Notes: generated from the letters alone by a model not told the origin. Shown: positions 41,882 to 53,689, counted from the stretch's first letter. The stretch: 64,000 nt of DNA from Platerodrilus igneus (GCA_036346225.1 JARFIW010000831.1:3348001-3412000), one strand, 5' to 3'. Numbers and translations are program-made.

Positions 41882-43476
41882 CTGTGTTACCCTGTATAAA
41901 ATCGAGCCTCACGAATTGGGCGCCAAATTATGCTGTGAAACCTCCATCATCCGTGAACTACGCTTTTCGCCTCGGCTGCTCACCTAATTTTATAAACCTC
42001 CTCATTCATAAAAATTAAACAACACATTCCTACCACAAACATCAACGTTAACTCTATTTACATCAATATTCAGAATACATTAAATTTTCAAATTAAATTT
42101 CAGCATAAATTTTTAATATCGGAAAATTTCATAATTAAATTTATTATCATTTTAATGTGCATCCAGAATTAAAGTCCTTGTTGGATGCCTACTAATTAAT
42201 ATAACAATATAAGCAGACCGAGTCTGAGTATAAAGGAGCATCTACCACCCCTTTACGTTAATTAACCAGGTTCGTCTAATTGAGCTCAAAGACATACCCA
42301 AATTTTCATCATATTCCCGAACATCAAAACAAAATACCCTTTTACTTAAACAAGCAAATTTCATCTTAAAATTAAACTTTTATGGTTAGAACAATTTCAC
42401 TAATGTCCATTTAAAGTAAATCAATTATAAAGTCATTCACTACACACAAAATGTCAAACAAAATAGTATAATTTACCTGAAGGTTACTGTCCTCGTAGCT
42501 TCAAAGTATCGTTTCTTTTGTTAATCACACCATTCAACAGGACTATATTTACGGCTTCTGATTCTCTACGCTTTTAAATTTTCTCCATCACCATCCATTC
42601 AAAGTCGTTTCTGGGCCTTTCCGGAATTCATCTGTGTTTATCTGACCCTTGTTTCATGGATCCAGACACGTATTTGAACCATTTAATTATTAACACCCCA
42701 AAATAGCAAAGAAATTCATGCTTCTGAGCTTCTGTCACCAATATACACCAAAACTGCCTACTTTTGTGTATACATTCGTCGTTGTAAATTTTGCTAATTG
42801 GTACAGTGAAACTAAATTTTATTACCTTGTATCTAAGTGCACTGAAGTACATTCATGTTTAGCACGTAAATAACAAGCTATGTTGAATCACTAAATTATA
42901 CTAGCAAACTTTAAATTATTTAATCAAACTAAAATGCACGGTTTAATATCTTCAATCAAGTCGCGTATGTACGAGCTTTTAACGCATCGAATCGTCAAAA
43001 GTCTAAGAGGCTTCGTTTATATTCATCTCGGTATATATAGCAAAAAGCCTGTCTGTCGGTCGAGTCTCTAAAACGGGTAATTCTAAAGAATTTCTCATGC
43101 CATGTGCCCAGTCTGCCGCTCGCACGTCGATTTTTACGAATTTTCACTCGCCCCATTTAAATCTCAGAAAATTTCCACAGCACGCAAACCTGTCCGAGAA
43201 AAACTAATTAATTTTGTACCGAAATTGTTGTTTCTACCTCTGATATTTGCATTCTATTTTCAACCAATTGTGACCCTCGTGACGTTGTTTAAATCACGCC
43301 TTTTACTATATGTGTCTTATAAATAATTTAAATTTCTTATTTTTACTGAAACAACCGAGTTTATTTATGTTTTATGGTTTTAATAAAGCGTATTATTTAA
43401 TGAAATTCCTTATACACGGTGATTAAAATTATTTGATGTGATTATTTAATTTTCTACCCTGGTCTAAATATGAGTA
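41880..43476 (-). repeat. LTR (3' LTR of the leftward element)
   Basis: Matches 46590-48187 over its full length. It begins TGCTGTGTTACCCTG and ends CTAAATATGAGTA on the forward strand. Near its start it contains an extra internal copy of the GGGCGCCAAATTATGCTGTG junction. Small frames inside (42628-42852, 43102-43326) are duplicated in the other LTR and are not genes. Confidence 0.85.
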
Positions 43477-43539
43477 TTTTCCCCCTATTTGAATACAAAT
43501 AATCCCACTTATTTGACTTCAAATATAAAACATTTAGAC

Positions 43540-44220
43540 AAAAAAAATTACAAAAAAAATTGCCTATCTCTCTCTACCCTTATCTATCTAACTTACCTAC
43601 TTTGTTTCCAATCAAAAAAAAATATTTACACCTATCCTATATCCCTATCCTATTCCTAACTCTCACTTAATTTTATAAACTGAAATTATCCCTAACTTCA
43701 TCCTACTTATCCATCTAATCCTATATACATCCTATCTACCTATCCTATTCCTAACTTTTAACTAATCTTCACTATACTTCACTTCCCCCTACCTAATCCT
43801 ATATACCTATCCTACTCTTACTCTATTCCTAACTCTCCACTAATCTTATATGAAATATCTATACTTAACCTATCTTATTTTCTTCCTACATTTACTCTTT
43901 ATTCTCATCCTAAACCTATTTCTAATTATCTCCCATATTTATCCTATACTTAGCTTTATTTTCCTAAACACTTACTTCTACTCTTCTATCTACACCTATT
44001 CTATCCCTATCCTATTTAAATCTAACTCTCTTCTTGACCCTCCAAGTCTTTCTTCTTACCATCCTAATACTTTTCATCCCTATTTCTCCCCCTTCTATAT
44101 CTATACTTATCATCCCTATTATCTCACATACAATAAACTTATCATCCCTATTATCCTGACTCTTAAATATTGCTTCTTCTTTAATCCCTACACTTGTCTG
44201 TTTCTCATTTACTATTTTTT
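43540..44220. repeat. Degenerate CCTATC/CTAACT pyrimidine-rich repeat
   Basis: Imperfect short repeats of CCTATCC, TCCTAAC and CTTATC type over about 650 bp, purine-rich on the coding strand of the retrotransposon. It occupies the place where reverse transcriptase and integrase would be expected. Long frames here on the forward strand are composition artefacts. Confidence 0.6.
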
Positions 44221-44627
44221 CTTTCTGCCGACAAACCAAACGATACTACTTTACAATTATCGATTTTTCCTCTATAGAAAATCCTATGTACCTTCTAGAA
44301 TTTTGTGTAATGGAATCCGCCAGAATGAATTCCTTAAATCTACTTTATTAAAACAAACTTGCCAATTAACCTCGTCAAAATAATTCTGCCTTCACCTGCT
44401 CCCGATATGCTGCTTCTACCCCACTACTTCTGCATGTTTTTGTATTAAAGCTTGAACCTCTACTATCCTCTCCTCTGGACATCTTATTGTGTTGATCTGT
44501 TTAACTTCATCATCCTCTACCTCTACTACATTAATACTAAACCCCGTGTCATCCTCTGTGACTTCATAACTGCCCTTCCATGGCACTACCCTATCCTTAA
44601 TCCTTATTACCTTCCTTTCCATATCTA

Positions 44628-44936
44628 TCAAAACCCTAACTTCATCATACAGTCAACACCTAAAATGCTCTGAAACTTCAGTCCAGGTACAATTACAAAC
44701 TCCTGTTCACAGCTTAAATCTCCTATATCTATCCTAAGCACCACAACACTATTTACTACAGCAAACTTCTTTTTATTTGGAGCTACTAAATGGCTACGTT
44801 TTATAGGCATAATTCTATCACAAACCTTATCCCTAATTTTGCTGACGAATTCCTCCGATATTAAACTCGCCTCTGCCCCTGTATCAAGTAATACTTCTAC
44901 ATTATTTTCAAAAATTTCTAAATTAATAATTGGCAA
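44628..44936 (-). CDS. Retropepsin (retrotransposon aspartic protease)
   Basis: A leftward frame of about 102 aa opening MPIINLEIFENNVEVLLDTG. The active-site motif LLDTGAEASLI is intact at about residues 16-26, and the C-terminal FQSILGVDCM corresponds to the ILG-x-D motif preceding the end of retropepsins. It would cleave the Gag polyprotein. A further leftward frame 44416-44631 continues with EVTEDDTGFSI and may be the rest of a truncated Pol. Normally this would continue into reverse transcriptase, which is missing here. Confidence 0.8.
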   Translation of the reverse strand: MPIINLEIFENNVEVLLDTGAEASLISEEFVSKIRDKVCDRIMPIKRSHLVAPNKKKFAVVNSVVVLRIDIGDLSCEQEFVIVPGLKFQSILGVDCMMKLGF

Positions 44937-45039
44937 ACATAATTTTCTACAGTTTCTGGCTCTACTTCCTCCTCAATTTTGAAAAATTCACGTGGATGTT
45001 CGTATACATTTACACAGAAATCTAGTGGTCTGTCACGTT

Positions 45040-45399
45040 CTAAAAATCTTGTCTCATCCTGTTTTCCGTGCTTGGTCCTGGTTGTCCTTCTACAACCTGT
45101 GCGTACGTCCTCCTCGTGTCAATATCCGTGTCCCTGTCTCTATTCGGCGTGCTGGTAACAGTCCTGTTTACTTCCGGTAAACTGTTCTGTCGCGTGTAAC
45201 TAGGTCTTGGCGTCGGTCCCCTAGTCGCACTATTACTTCTGTATTCCTGTCCTCGTCGTTCCCAATTCGGTCGAAAATTTCTGTTGTAGTCAGGCCGTCT
45301 CGGATAATTCGGTGTCCTGTTGTAAAACCTAACTGTGTTAACGTTTCGTTCTCGTATCTCTCTTGTCCGTCCTACACATACATCGTCATATCTCTGCAA
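45040..45399 (-). CDS. Nucleocapsid-like Gag C-terminus
   Basis: Arginine/proline/asparagine-rich frame (RRPDYNRNFRPNWERRGQEY) with no CCHC zinc knuckle; nucleic-acid binding is inferred from its basic composition. It follows the capsid-like frame after a break near 45400-45490 and ends with the acidic/aromatic RRTYAQVVEGQPGPS. Confidence 0.55.
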   Translation of the reverse strand: MQRYDDVCVGRTREIRERNVNTVRFYNRTPNYPRRPDYNRNFRPNWERRGQEYRSNSATRGPTPRPSYTRQNSLPEVNRTVTSTPNRDRDTDIDTRRTYAQVVEGQPGPSTENRMRQDF

Positions 45400-45491
45400 A
45401 TACTCTAAAATGTCTCCCGTTCTGTGATGTTTTGTAAGGCCACGTGTTGTCTAATTTCCTGTTCAAAATGTCGTGATAGGTACTTGATAAT

Positions 45492-45977
45492 CTATCTGTC
45501 CGTCAATGGTGGATTCAGTTGTTTGGCCACACTGTACTTGCAGATGGCATATTGCTCCCTGGAACCTGCAAACTCTCCCTTAAATTTTCCTGTAATCAAG
45601 TCGTCCCTAATCTGATCCTGTTTGTGATCACTCCAGTAATGTTGTAAAAATTTGTCTTCAAAGTCCTGATACGTGTCTATGTCCTGTCCTACTAAATTGT
45701 ACCATGCTTCCGCGTTGTCCTTTAATAAAGCCTTTATCGTATTTAGTTTAGTCTGTTCGTCAAATAAATTTCCCACTAGATTTCTTACACTATTAATAAA
45801 AATTTGTGGATTTACCCTGTTATCACCATAAAACTTCATGTGTTGGTCCAATGATACTCCACCTGTATAAAATCTGGGACCTTCCCCCGTTAAATTTGAT
45901 ATGTTGTATTTAATACTACTAACTTCGCGTTCTACCCTGCCTAACTGATCCCTACATGAGTCCGTTACTTCAGTCAT
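45492..45977 (-). CDS. Gag capsid-like protein
   Basis: A 161-aa frame, leftward. Its central part (FINSVRNLVGNLFDEQTKL, AEAWYNLVGQDIDTYQDFED, FLQHYWSDHKQDQIRDDLI) has the AW-x-x-L ... F-x-x-F-L-x-x-YW signature of gypsy-type retrotransposon Gag capsids. A coiled-coil-like frame at 46097-46303 (leftward, ERMSEESNRKLEQLSDESNR) just upstream may be the Gag N-terminus after a frame change. Confidence 0.75.
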   Translation of the reverse strand: MTEVTDSCRDQLGRVEREVSSIKYNISNLTGEGPRFYTGGVSLDQHMKFYGDNRVNPQIFINSVRNLVGNLFDEQTKLNTIKALLKDNAEAWYNLVGQDIDTYQDFEDKFLQHYWSDHKQDQIRDDLITGKFKGEFAGSREQYAICKYSVAKQLNPPLTDR

Positions 45978-46096
45978 TTTACGTTTATTTCTTCTTCACA
46001 GAAAATGCGTACTTCGGACCTTAAATGTCCCATTTCCTGTCGAAGACCTGTAATGTCACGCTCATTTTATCAACCCTATTTTCAACTTCCCCATTT

Positions 46097-46303
46097 TCAC
46101 GGTAAGACTATTTTAAATTCTGAAACTTCTTTATTCGTCTTATCTATTTTCTCACTTAGGGTTTCCCTAACTCCTGTTAATGTCTCATTCATTCGGTCAA
46201 ATTTCTTATTCGCTTCTTCCCTAGCTCTATTAGATTCATCGCTTAACTGTTCTAATTTTCTATTGGATTCTTCACTCATCCTCTCTAACATTCTCAATAT
46301 CAT
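46097..46303 (-). CDS. Coiled-coil N-terminal Gag region
   Basis: Leftward 68-aa frame with heptad repeats (MLERMSEESNRKLEQL, then repeats of SDESNRAREEANKKFD). It lies between the LTR/PBS and the capsid-like frame, as expected for a Gag N-terminal assembly domain, with a frame change near 46000-46090. Confidence 0.5.
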   Translation of the reverse strand: MILRMLERMSEESNRKLEQLSDESNRAREEANKKFDRMNETLTGVRETLSEKIDKTNKEVSEFKIVLP

Positions 46304-46563
46304 CTCGTTTCCTTGATCCCTGATTCCGTTCTCGACTGATCTCTACTGCCTCCAGCTTCTTCCATTTTAGAAATTTTCTCACACAATGCACTATCGTCAC
46401 TTCCAATTTCCACTCCTTGACTCCTTAACCACTCCTTTCTCTGCATACGTTCCAATCACTCACACACACTCTAAAATACTCTTAAATTTATACCCACACA
46501 AAAACTCTCTCTCTCAGATCGCCAGTTTCCTGGAATAAAATAACAAAAATTTTATTTGGAATT

Positions 46564-46588
46564 CGAGCCCCACGTTGGGCGCCAAATT
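46564..46588 (-). promoter_or_regulatory. Primer-binding-site-like sequence
   Basis: Reverse strand TTGGCGCCCAACGTGGGG directly follows the end of the right-hand LTR. TGGCGCCC is a common tRNA 3'-end complement in Ty3/gypsy elements. Confidence 0.65.
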
Positions 46589-46589
46589 A

Positions 46590-48185
46590 TGCTGTGTTAC
46601 CCTGTATAAAATCGAGCCTCACGAATTGGGCGCCAAATTATGCTGTGAAACCTCCATCATCCGTGAACTACGCTTTTCGCCTCGGCTGCTCACCTAATTT
46701 TATAAACCTCCTCATTCATAAAAATTAAACAACACATTCCTACCACAAACATCAACGTTAACTCTATTTACATCAATATTCAGAATACATTAAATTTTCA
46801 AATTAAATTTCAGCATAAATTTTTAATATCGGAAAATTTCAAAATTAAATTTATTATCATTTTAATGTGCATCCAGAATTAAAGTCCTTGTTGGATGCCT
46901 ACTAATTAATATAACAATATAAGCAGACCGGAGTCTGAGTATAAAGGGAGCATCTACCACCCCTTTACGTTAATTAACCAGGTTCGTCTACTTGAGCTCA
47001 AAGACATACCCAAATTTTCATCATATTCCCGAACATCAAAACAAAATACCCCTTTTTACTTAAACAAGCAAATTTCATCTTAAAATTAAACTTTTATGGT
47101 TAGAACAATTTCACTAATGTCCATTTAAAGTAAATCAATTATAAAGTCATTCACTACACACAAAAATGTCAAACAAAATAGTATAATTTACCTGAAGGTT
47201 ACTGTCCTCGTAGCTTCAAAGTATCGTTTCTTTTGTTAATCACACCATTCAACAGGACTATATTTACGGCTTCTGATTCTCTACGCTTTTAAATTTTCTC
47301 CATCACCATCCATTCAAAGTCGTTTCTGGGCCTTTCCGGAACTCTGTGTTTATCTGACCCTTGTTTCATGGATCCAGACACGTATTTGAACCATTTAATT
47401 ATTAACACCCCCAAAATAGCAAAGAAATTCATGCTTCTGAGCTTCTGTCACCAATATACACCAAAACTGCCTACTTTTGTGTATACATTCGTCGTTGTAA
47501 ATTTTGCTAATTGGTACAGTGAAACTAAATTTTATTACCTTGTATCTAAGTGCACTGAAGTACATTCATGTTTAGCACGTAAATAACAAGCTATGTTGAA
47601 TCACTAAATTATACTAGCAAACTTTAAATTATTTAATCAAACTAAAATGCACGGTTTAATATCTTCAATCAAGTCGCGTATGTACGAGCTTTTAACGCAT
47701 CGAATCGTCAAAAGTCTAAGAGGCTTCGTTTATATTCATCTCGGTATATATAGCAAAAGCCTGTCTGTCGGTCGAGTCTCTAAAACGGGTAATTCTAAAG
47801 AATTTCTCATGCCATGTGCCCAGTCTGCCGCTCGCACGTCGATTTTACGAATTTTCACTCGCCCCATTTAAATCTCAGAAAATTTCCACAGCACGCAAAC
47901 CTGTCCGAGAAAAACTAATTAATTTTGTACCGAAATTGTTGTTTCTACCTCTGATATTTGCATTCTATTTTCAACCAATTGTGACCCTCGTGACGTTGTT
48001 TAAATCACGCCTTTTACTATATGTGTCTTATAAATAATTTAAATTTCTTATTTTTACTGAAACAACCGAGTTTATTTATGTTTTATGGTTTTAATAAAGC
48101 GTATTATTTAATGAAATTCCTTATACACGGTGATTAAAATTATTTGATGTGATTATTTAATTTTCTACCCTGGTCTAAATATGAG

Positions 48186-48187
<2 letters not shown>
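46590..48187 (-). repeat. LTR (5' LTR of the leftward element)
   Basis: Near-identical to 41880-43476. Differences are mostly one-base length changes in homopolymers (for example CCCC/CCCCC, AAAAA/AAAA, TTTTT/TTTT), with only about two clear substitutions and one 3-bp difference seen by eye. Confidence 0.85.

Positions 48188-48233
<46 letters not shown>
48188..48233. repeat. (AT)n microsatellite
   Basis: AT run at the right edge of the LTR element. Confidence 0.9.
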
Positions 48234-48237
<4 letters not shown>

Positions 48238-48365
48238 CTATTGTACACAGATAGTGTTAGATGCAGACTGTGCAAATTTCAGGAGAAGGTGTAGGTTAGC
48301 TCAGAATAGGAAACAATGAAGGTACGCGTCCAACCAGTTCCAGGACTGAAAACATAGTGATGATG
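48234..48365 (+). repeat. 3' end of the LINE-derived repeat
   Basis: Matches the last 130 bp of the copies at 3300 and 32205 (GATGCAGACTGTGCAAATTT, GGTACGCGTCCAACCAGTTC), ending GTGATGATGAT. Confidence 0.65.
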
Positions 48366-50480
48366 ATTTAATCTGTGCAATGACGAAACACTTTATACAA
48401 CACAGAAAAACAAGTATATTCAGAGAAAAAGATACGTTAATTAATGAGTAAAAATTGCAAATATTTATTATCAAATTTTTGCAACTGTCGATTAATTTGT
48501 TCTTAATTAAATTTCGTTTGTTAAAAAAAATTCCTCCACAAGCAGTCAGTCGAGTATACTAGTGGCTTTTCTCCTATTAACAGATGAGTTATAGGTCAGC
48601 TTGCACTTTTCAAAATTAAAATTAACTAGTAACTAATTTTTGCTGCTATAAGCTACAAAACGAACGGTTTCCAGCATAACTTGAAGTAAAACGAGGTTGA
48701 AAACAATGTGCCCAGAGCTATGCAATCAAAGTAAGATCCGTTTCTGTTAAATAACATTTTCCCAAGAAACACTTTTACTCAAGGCAATTAACGAAATCCA
48801 CTTGCACTATAGGTTGGTGTAATAAAAGGTGAAGAAAGACATTAGCAATTGACGGTTTACAACTCATATGAAGCATAATACTAAAGTCATGAATTATTTA
48901 TGAGTTGTACAAATATTTATTGTAGCTCATCAAATCTAATAATAGAACCATACTCATCTTTAAACTACAAGTACTGCAAGGCTAGACCATGCTTTTCAAA
49001 TGTTTCCGTTTGTTTGTTCATATTTATATAAGAAAGGTAAATTGAATAATGATAATTAGCATATGCGAAAATAAAAGCCTCAACAAAAATTATGCCGAAT
49101 TTCTATGACAAAGCTTGAAGATATTTACCTACTACAAGTTCTGATTAACCAATAGCTTATTTATCTGGTAATTCCTTAGCATTTCGACTGTAATTTCGTA
49201 AACATTTATGCACTTGTTGACTACAAAGAATTCATTAGCTTCGTTAGCATGCAAAATAGCTAAAATAATTCTTGAAATGCCGAAGTAATAAATGCTACCA
49301 GGAAAAATTAATGTCTGCTGGTGCTGGGCAAGGTGATGTACTATTTACTAATTATGTCCCCATTCCAATGTTCTTGAATGCCTTCGGTTAATGAGACCAA
49401 CGAAAGTAACCGTTAAACTACTGATGATTCTGTAATTGCTGATCTAATACGGAGACAAAAATATACAGAATTTTCTGTCATGCAACCTTTTTTATAATTT
49501 GCAATAATTGTATGAGAATATAGAGAAGAAGATGATACAATTATAGTGATTGCTTGGGCATTATTAAGGTTGACTTCTTGTGTTTGTTTGCATGTTCGAG
49601 TTGACAAAATTACTGCATATTATTTTTCCACGATCAACGCGATATATATTCTACATGAATCAATTTCGTTCTCAACCAATTAAAATTGATAATTTAAAGT
49701 ACAGTAAGCTGTTAAAAAAGAAATCTGTTATGGTGATATTAAACAGCTTAAATTATAATTCCGTACAAGAGAATGGGCGTAATCCCACTCTTAATACCGA
49801 AAGCTTGATTGCAGTAAACCAAAAATTATCGTCATTAGTATATTTTAGATAAATTTGACGTTATTTTCATACATGTATATTTTGTTAATCCCATATTCCA
49901 ATACTAATCTGGGTACATTCAACAAAAAAATACTTTAGTTTAAAGAACCAATTGTATATTTTAGTACATTCCCTTAGATGTTTTCATATAAAGACATTTT
50001 TTAAGAATTTTGAACGATTTGTAAATCTTTATGTTCGTTGGCCAAATTTGTATATGCTAGATTTTCTTAGCTCTAACAAGTTTACGTAAGATTTGAGAAT
50101 CTTGTCAAAATTGCTGTTAAAATTTCATATTTATTGAGATATTTGAGGTTATTTGGATTTAATTTTAGGTTTTATAATAATAATAATAATTTCCCAGTAG
50201 TTTTCTGAATTTTTATATCCAATTAGCGTGAATTCTGTCACGAATATCTTCAAGTTGAGAATAGTAGCCTTCTTAAAGGCATAGTTAATTGTATATTTAT
50301 TTTTATGTAATTTTTTTTAAAATTTACACATTTAACACATTTCCTGCTACTATAAAATTATTAATATACCTTTGTAAACTAACGGTATAAAATGTGGAAT
50401 TTATAATGAGAGCCATTTAGTATAAATAAACTGATACTATAGTCTGTTACAGGTAAAACGAGGCTGAAGTTAATAAATTT
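48366..50480. other. AT-rich stretch, nothing recognised
   Basis: No gene or repeat supported; short frames near 49413-49852 lack motifs. Confidence 0.5.
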
Positions 50481-50484
50481 AGAT

Positions 50485-50600
50485 TTGCCTTAAAGGGGTG
50501 CGAACAGCGTAATAATTTAAGGGTGGTTCGGCTGACTACTGTGGTGCAGGAGTGAGTTCCTATAAAAGAAAATATAAAAATAGTAAAAATAAAGAAATAA
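50485..50600 (+). repeat. Dispersed repeat with ACTACTGTGGTGCAG core, copy 2
   Basis: CCTTAAAGGGGTGCGAACAG followed by TTCGGCTGACTACTGTGGTG and AGGAGTGAGTTCCTATA. Same family as 30130-30350 (inverted) and 59300-59370. Confidence 0.55.
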
Positions 50601-51419
50601 AAATAATATAATGCTTAAAATACAAAGAAACTACGTTACTATATTCACTTACCCTGAAAGGCTTTTATCCTGTGATAATAAATAAGGGGCGCTAAACTCT
50701 AATTTTCCCGTTACTCATATTAAATTATATGACATTATAAATTCTTATTTCTGGAAATGCCTTTAATAACAATATAGAGAACAGCTAAATAGCACTTTTT
50801 CTTTTTATCATTGCATTGTCCATTAAAAATATTAAAGTTTTATACTTTAACTAATACTAAATTTCGCCAAAATCCTACTACATAAATACCAACCCGCTTA
50901 CATTTATATTTCACACACACGCGAGCGCGTGCGCATACTGTTACTGTTTTTTTATTGTTTAGCTTATCATACATATAAATTAGTCTATAATTCACATACT
51001 CACAAATACAACCCTGATTTGTACATACTTCCCCATCCCTATTCATTCCAATACGAACTAATCCGAACCTAGTTTCCTTTGGTTCCTGTTATAACTAATC
51101 AGAAAGAGAGTCGTTCAGAGTCGTTCGTCAGCTGTCGTGCAATACAGACACAAATATAGACGCATTAGTCGTTGTTATTAATTGAACCTTACAAACAGGT
51201 GCACATTGTCGCCCAAGTGCGGGAGTGTCGTTTCATATTTATTACAATTAGTGTTTACAACAAGTAACATTAATTTCGGTAGTAAACATCTGTGTCGTCA
51301 TTAACCACTAGTGACCGACATGGAAGCAACCTACAATACAGTCCTAACAAAGATCCAGCATTGTTATCTATTAGCATCACCAGCGTGGTCGAATTACTAG
51401 TAACTAGAAAATTATTGAT

Positions 51420-51465
51420 TTAATTTCTCTGCGTAAGCGTAATAACACACACAAGCACGCACGTA

Positions 51466-51496
<31 letters not shown>

Positions 51497-51560
51497 GCAT
51501 GCACGCACGCACCTACACAACACACACGCACGCACACACCACGCACGCACGAACGCACGC
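51420..51560. repeat. (ACGC)n/(AC)n microsatellite
   Basis: Tandem ACGC and AC units; frames across it are artefacts. Confidence 0.9.
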
Positions 51561-51574
51561 ACGCACAAGTGTCT

Positions 51575-52035
51575 AGGTGGTAGGGGACCTTGGTAGCCGT
51601 TACATTGCTTAACCCCCTTCGCATAACATTGAATATCGGTGAAATAGGGCGTGTTTTTAAAAACAATTGAGAAGGAAAGGTGCAAAACATAAAAAAAAGT
51701 AGCACTAGGCCGTCCTTTATTTAACAAGAAAAAGCAGCTGCTAGGTTCAAAAACAACAAACATAGAGACAAGGAAAAAATCACTGAAAGCATATGTGTGG
51801 AACGCAGCACTGTACGGCTATGAAATGTGGACAGCAGGAGAAGCGGACAGGAAAAAGATAAAAGTAGAGAAGGAAAAAGGAAAGGTAGAGGTAGTTTTAG
51901 GTTAGACGATTGCACACAGATGGTAAAAAATGTGTGTTGTGAGAATTTCAGGGAAATATGCAGGTTAGCTCAGAACAAAAAAAAAATGGAGTTACGTGTC
52001 CATCCATTTCTTGAACCTAAGACCTAATGATTATA
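51575..52035 (+). repeat. LINE-derived non-autonomous repeat, partial copy
   Basis: ATTGCTTAACCCCCTTCGCA block near 51605, decayed LINE C-terminal pieces (ACAAGAAAAAGCAGCTGCTA; CATATGTGTGGAACGCAGCA) and an end CCTAAGACCTAATGATTA. It starts directly behind the ACGC microsatellite. Confidence 0.6.
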
Positions 52036-52879
52036 AATAACTAAATTGTTAAATAAATGTTTTTAATAATTTTCGCTTTTATTTTATATAAGAAGGTATT
52101 ATTACTTTTATCATAAAAAACTCGTCACTAAAATTTTGACTAAAACGATTGCGTAGAATTTACTCCATTGATTTCTTTAATACTTATGGGAAAGGGAAGA
52201 CAAAAGAAAATGGACCGGCAAGATCCACAATATTAATGATTGACATTTTATGGGATAATATCAATTCATAAAATGTGGTCCGTCAGAAATTCAAATTTTG
52301 ACAACCTCAACGATACTGATTTTGTTTGGTACAGCCCTATATTTAGTAAATTTCAAAGAATTATAGTACACATTTATACTAATAATAAATAAATAGCGAT
52401 AAATAGTGGGGTTCTGTTGGATGTGATTGAACAAAGCAATGCAACACGTAATGAAAGCCAAGAAAATTCACAAATATAAAGCGTTTTAATAAGAAAGAGA
52501 ACTTAGGTTAATATACGAATCAATCAATAAAATAGACAACTTAAATATATGTATGAATACTAACGCAAAACATCGTGTTATGGCCCGTACACGTCTATTG
52601 TATGTCATACTCGCGACGGAACTGGCGACAGCTATATACTGGCTAGTTGTAAAACGAGCAAGGCAGCAATAACATAACCAGCGCGTGGAATATCACTAGC
52701 ACTAACGCTATTACAAACAGGTTCACATAAGATTTAAGAAAGATCAACGTGCTAGTCTGTTAATAACCACTGTAAGCACAAACATTTTTGTAGGGGCCCA
52801 TAAAACATTTTGCGTAAGAACCCACTTTTCTAGTTATGCCACTGGTAACGTATGTTAGAGTTGCAGTATTGCAGTTCAT
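52036..52879. other. Stretch without recognised gene
   Basis: No gene or repeat supported. Confidence 0.4.
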
Positions 52880-53345
52880 GTTGAAATGGAGATCTTTGAT
52901 TTTTATTGGATGGATTGTGAAATTGCACACTTGTATGCAAACAATGAATTGGTGGGTATAATATTACTTCACATCGAATATCGACAGCTGCTGCAGGGCG
53001 GTTATATGCGAATCGCTTTCTTTTAAGAAGACATTCCTTACCCCGATCGTTTATTAATCTGATTCAAAAGGCAAGGAAATACCGTAGAATTACGGGACTA
53101 TCGCGTTAGGCACACTGGGCTTTCTAAACTACACGGAAACGTGGATAATGAAGAAAATATTTTAAATATTATCGCAAAAGATCCAACAAGTATTAGAGTA
53201 GCTGCACACCAGGTCGCGGTAGGTCACATGAAAGTGTGAATAACACTGCGCGAGAATCAATTTTAGGCTTTTCACATTCTGCGCCTCCAAGCAGTATAAC
53301 CTGGACACCATACCCCGAGAGTGCAATTCCGTGAATAGCTCTTAT
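52880..53345 (+). pseudogene. N-terminal half of a Tc1/mariner-type transposase, decayed
   Basis: Forward-strand pieces in mixed frames: LLRRHSLPRSFINLIQKARK, then GNVDNEENILNIIAKDPTSI with RVAAHQVAVGH, and lastly PGHHTPRVQFRE. These correspond to the helix-turn-helix N-terminal part of insect transposases whose catalytic domain is DDE_3-like (E-x-x-IL-x-x-I-x-x-DP-x-x-S-x-R). Several stops. The matching C-terminal half lies at 57480-58190 in the same orientation. Confidence 0.55.
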
Positions 53346-53689
53346 AATAACAAGCAAACGTGAAGCATGTTTATTTTCTAGAACCCCTTTTAATTAAATA
53401 CTTTTGATTTACAATCATTTTTAGTTCCACAAATTTTCGTTTGGTAAAGTATTTAATCATATAAATTGTAAAACAACCGGTATATTTTTGTCCCTCATAA
53501 ACAAAGTTTCACTTTCGTAAAACCTTCAATTTACGATAACTTTGTGTCCAAGTTCAAATTAGGTTACTATAGAAACCGTGTAGTTCATACAAGGTCGCGC
53601 CTGATGTTATTTGTTTCACTACACGGCAATCCACCTGCAACTTTCAAAACTAGTCAGTTGCTTCTAATCTGTCGTAGAGGAAAAACATT

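Larger units (their letters stand above)
41880..48187 (-). mobile_element. LTR retrotransposon with gag and protease only
   Basis: Two direct repeats of about 1.6 kb bound a 3.1-kb interior. On the reverse strand, the sequence after the right LTR contains TGGCGCCCAACGTGGGG, a primer-binding-site-like sequence, and the interior ends with a purine-rich tract (AAATAGGGGGAAAA) before the left LTR. Gag-like and aspartic protease frames run leftward; no reverse transcriptase, RNase H or integrase is seen, so the copy is non-autonomous. Ty3/gypsy-like from the PBS and Gag/PR layout. Confidence 0.8.

Noticed and set aside
42628..43326. Small ORFs inside the LTR
   Set aside because: Present in both LTRs with frame-changing indels; LTR sequence rather than genes.
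43850..44383. 177-codon frame on the forward strand
   Set aside because: It runs across a pyrimidine-rich degenerate repeat, antisense to the retrotransposon; composition alone keeps it open.
51404..51763. Cysteine-rich ORF near the ACGC repeat
   Set aside because: Translation of the microsatellite; no CRISPR-like or coding structure.
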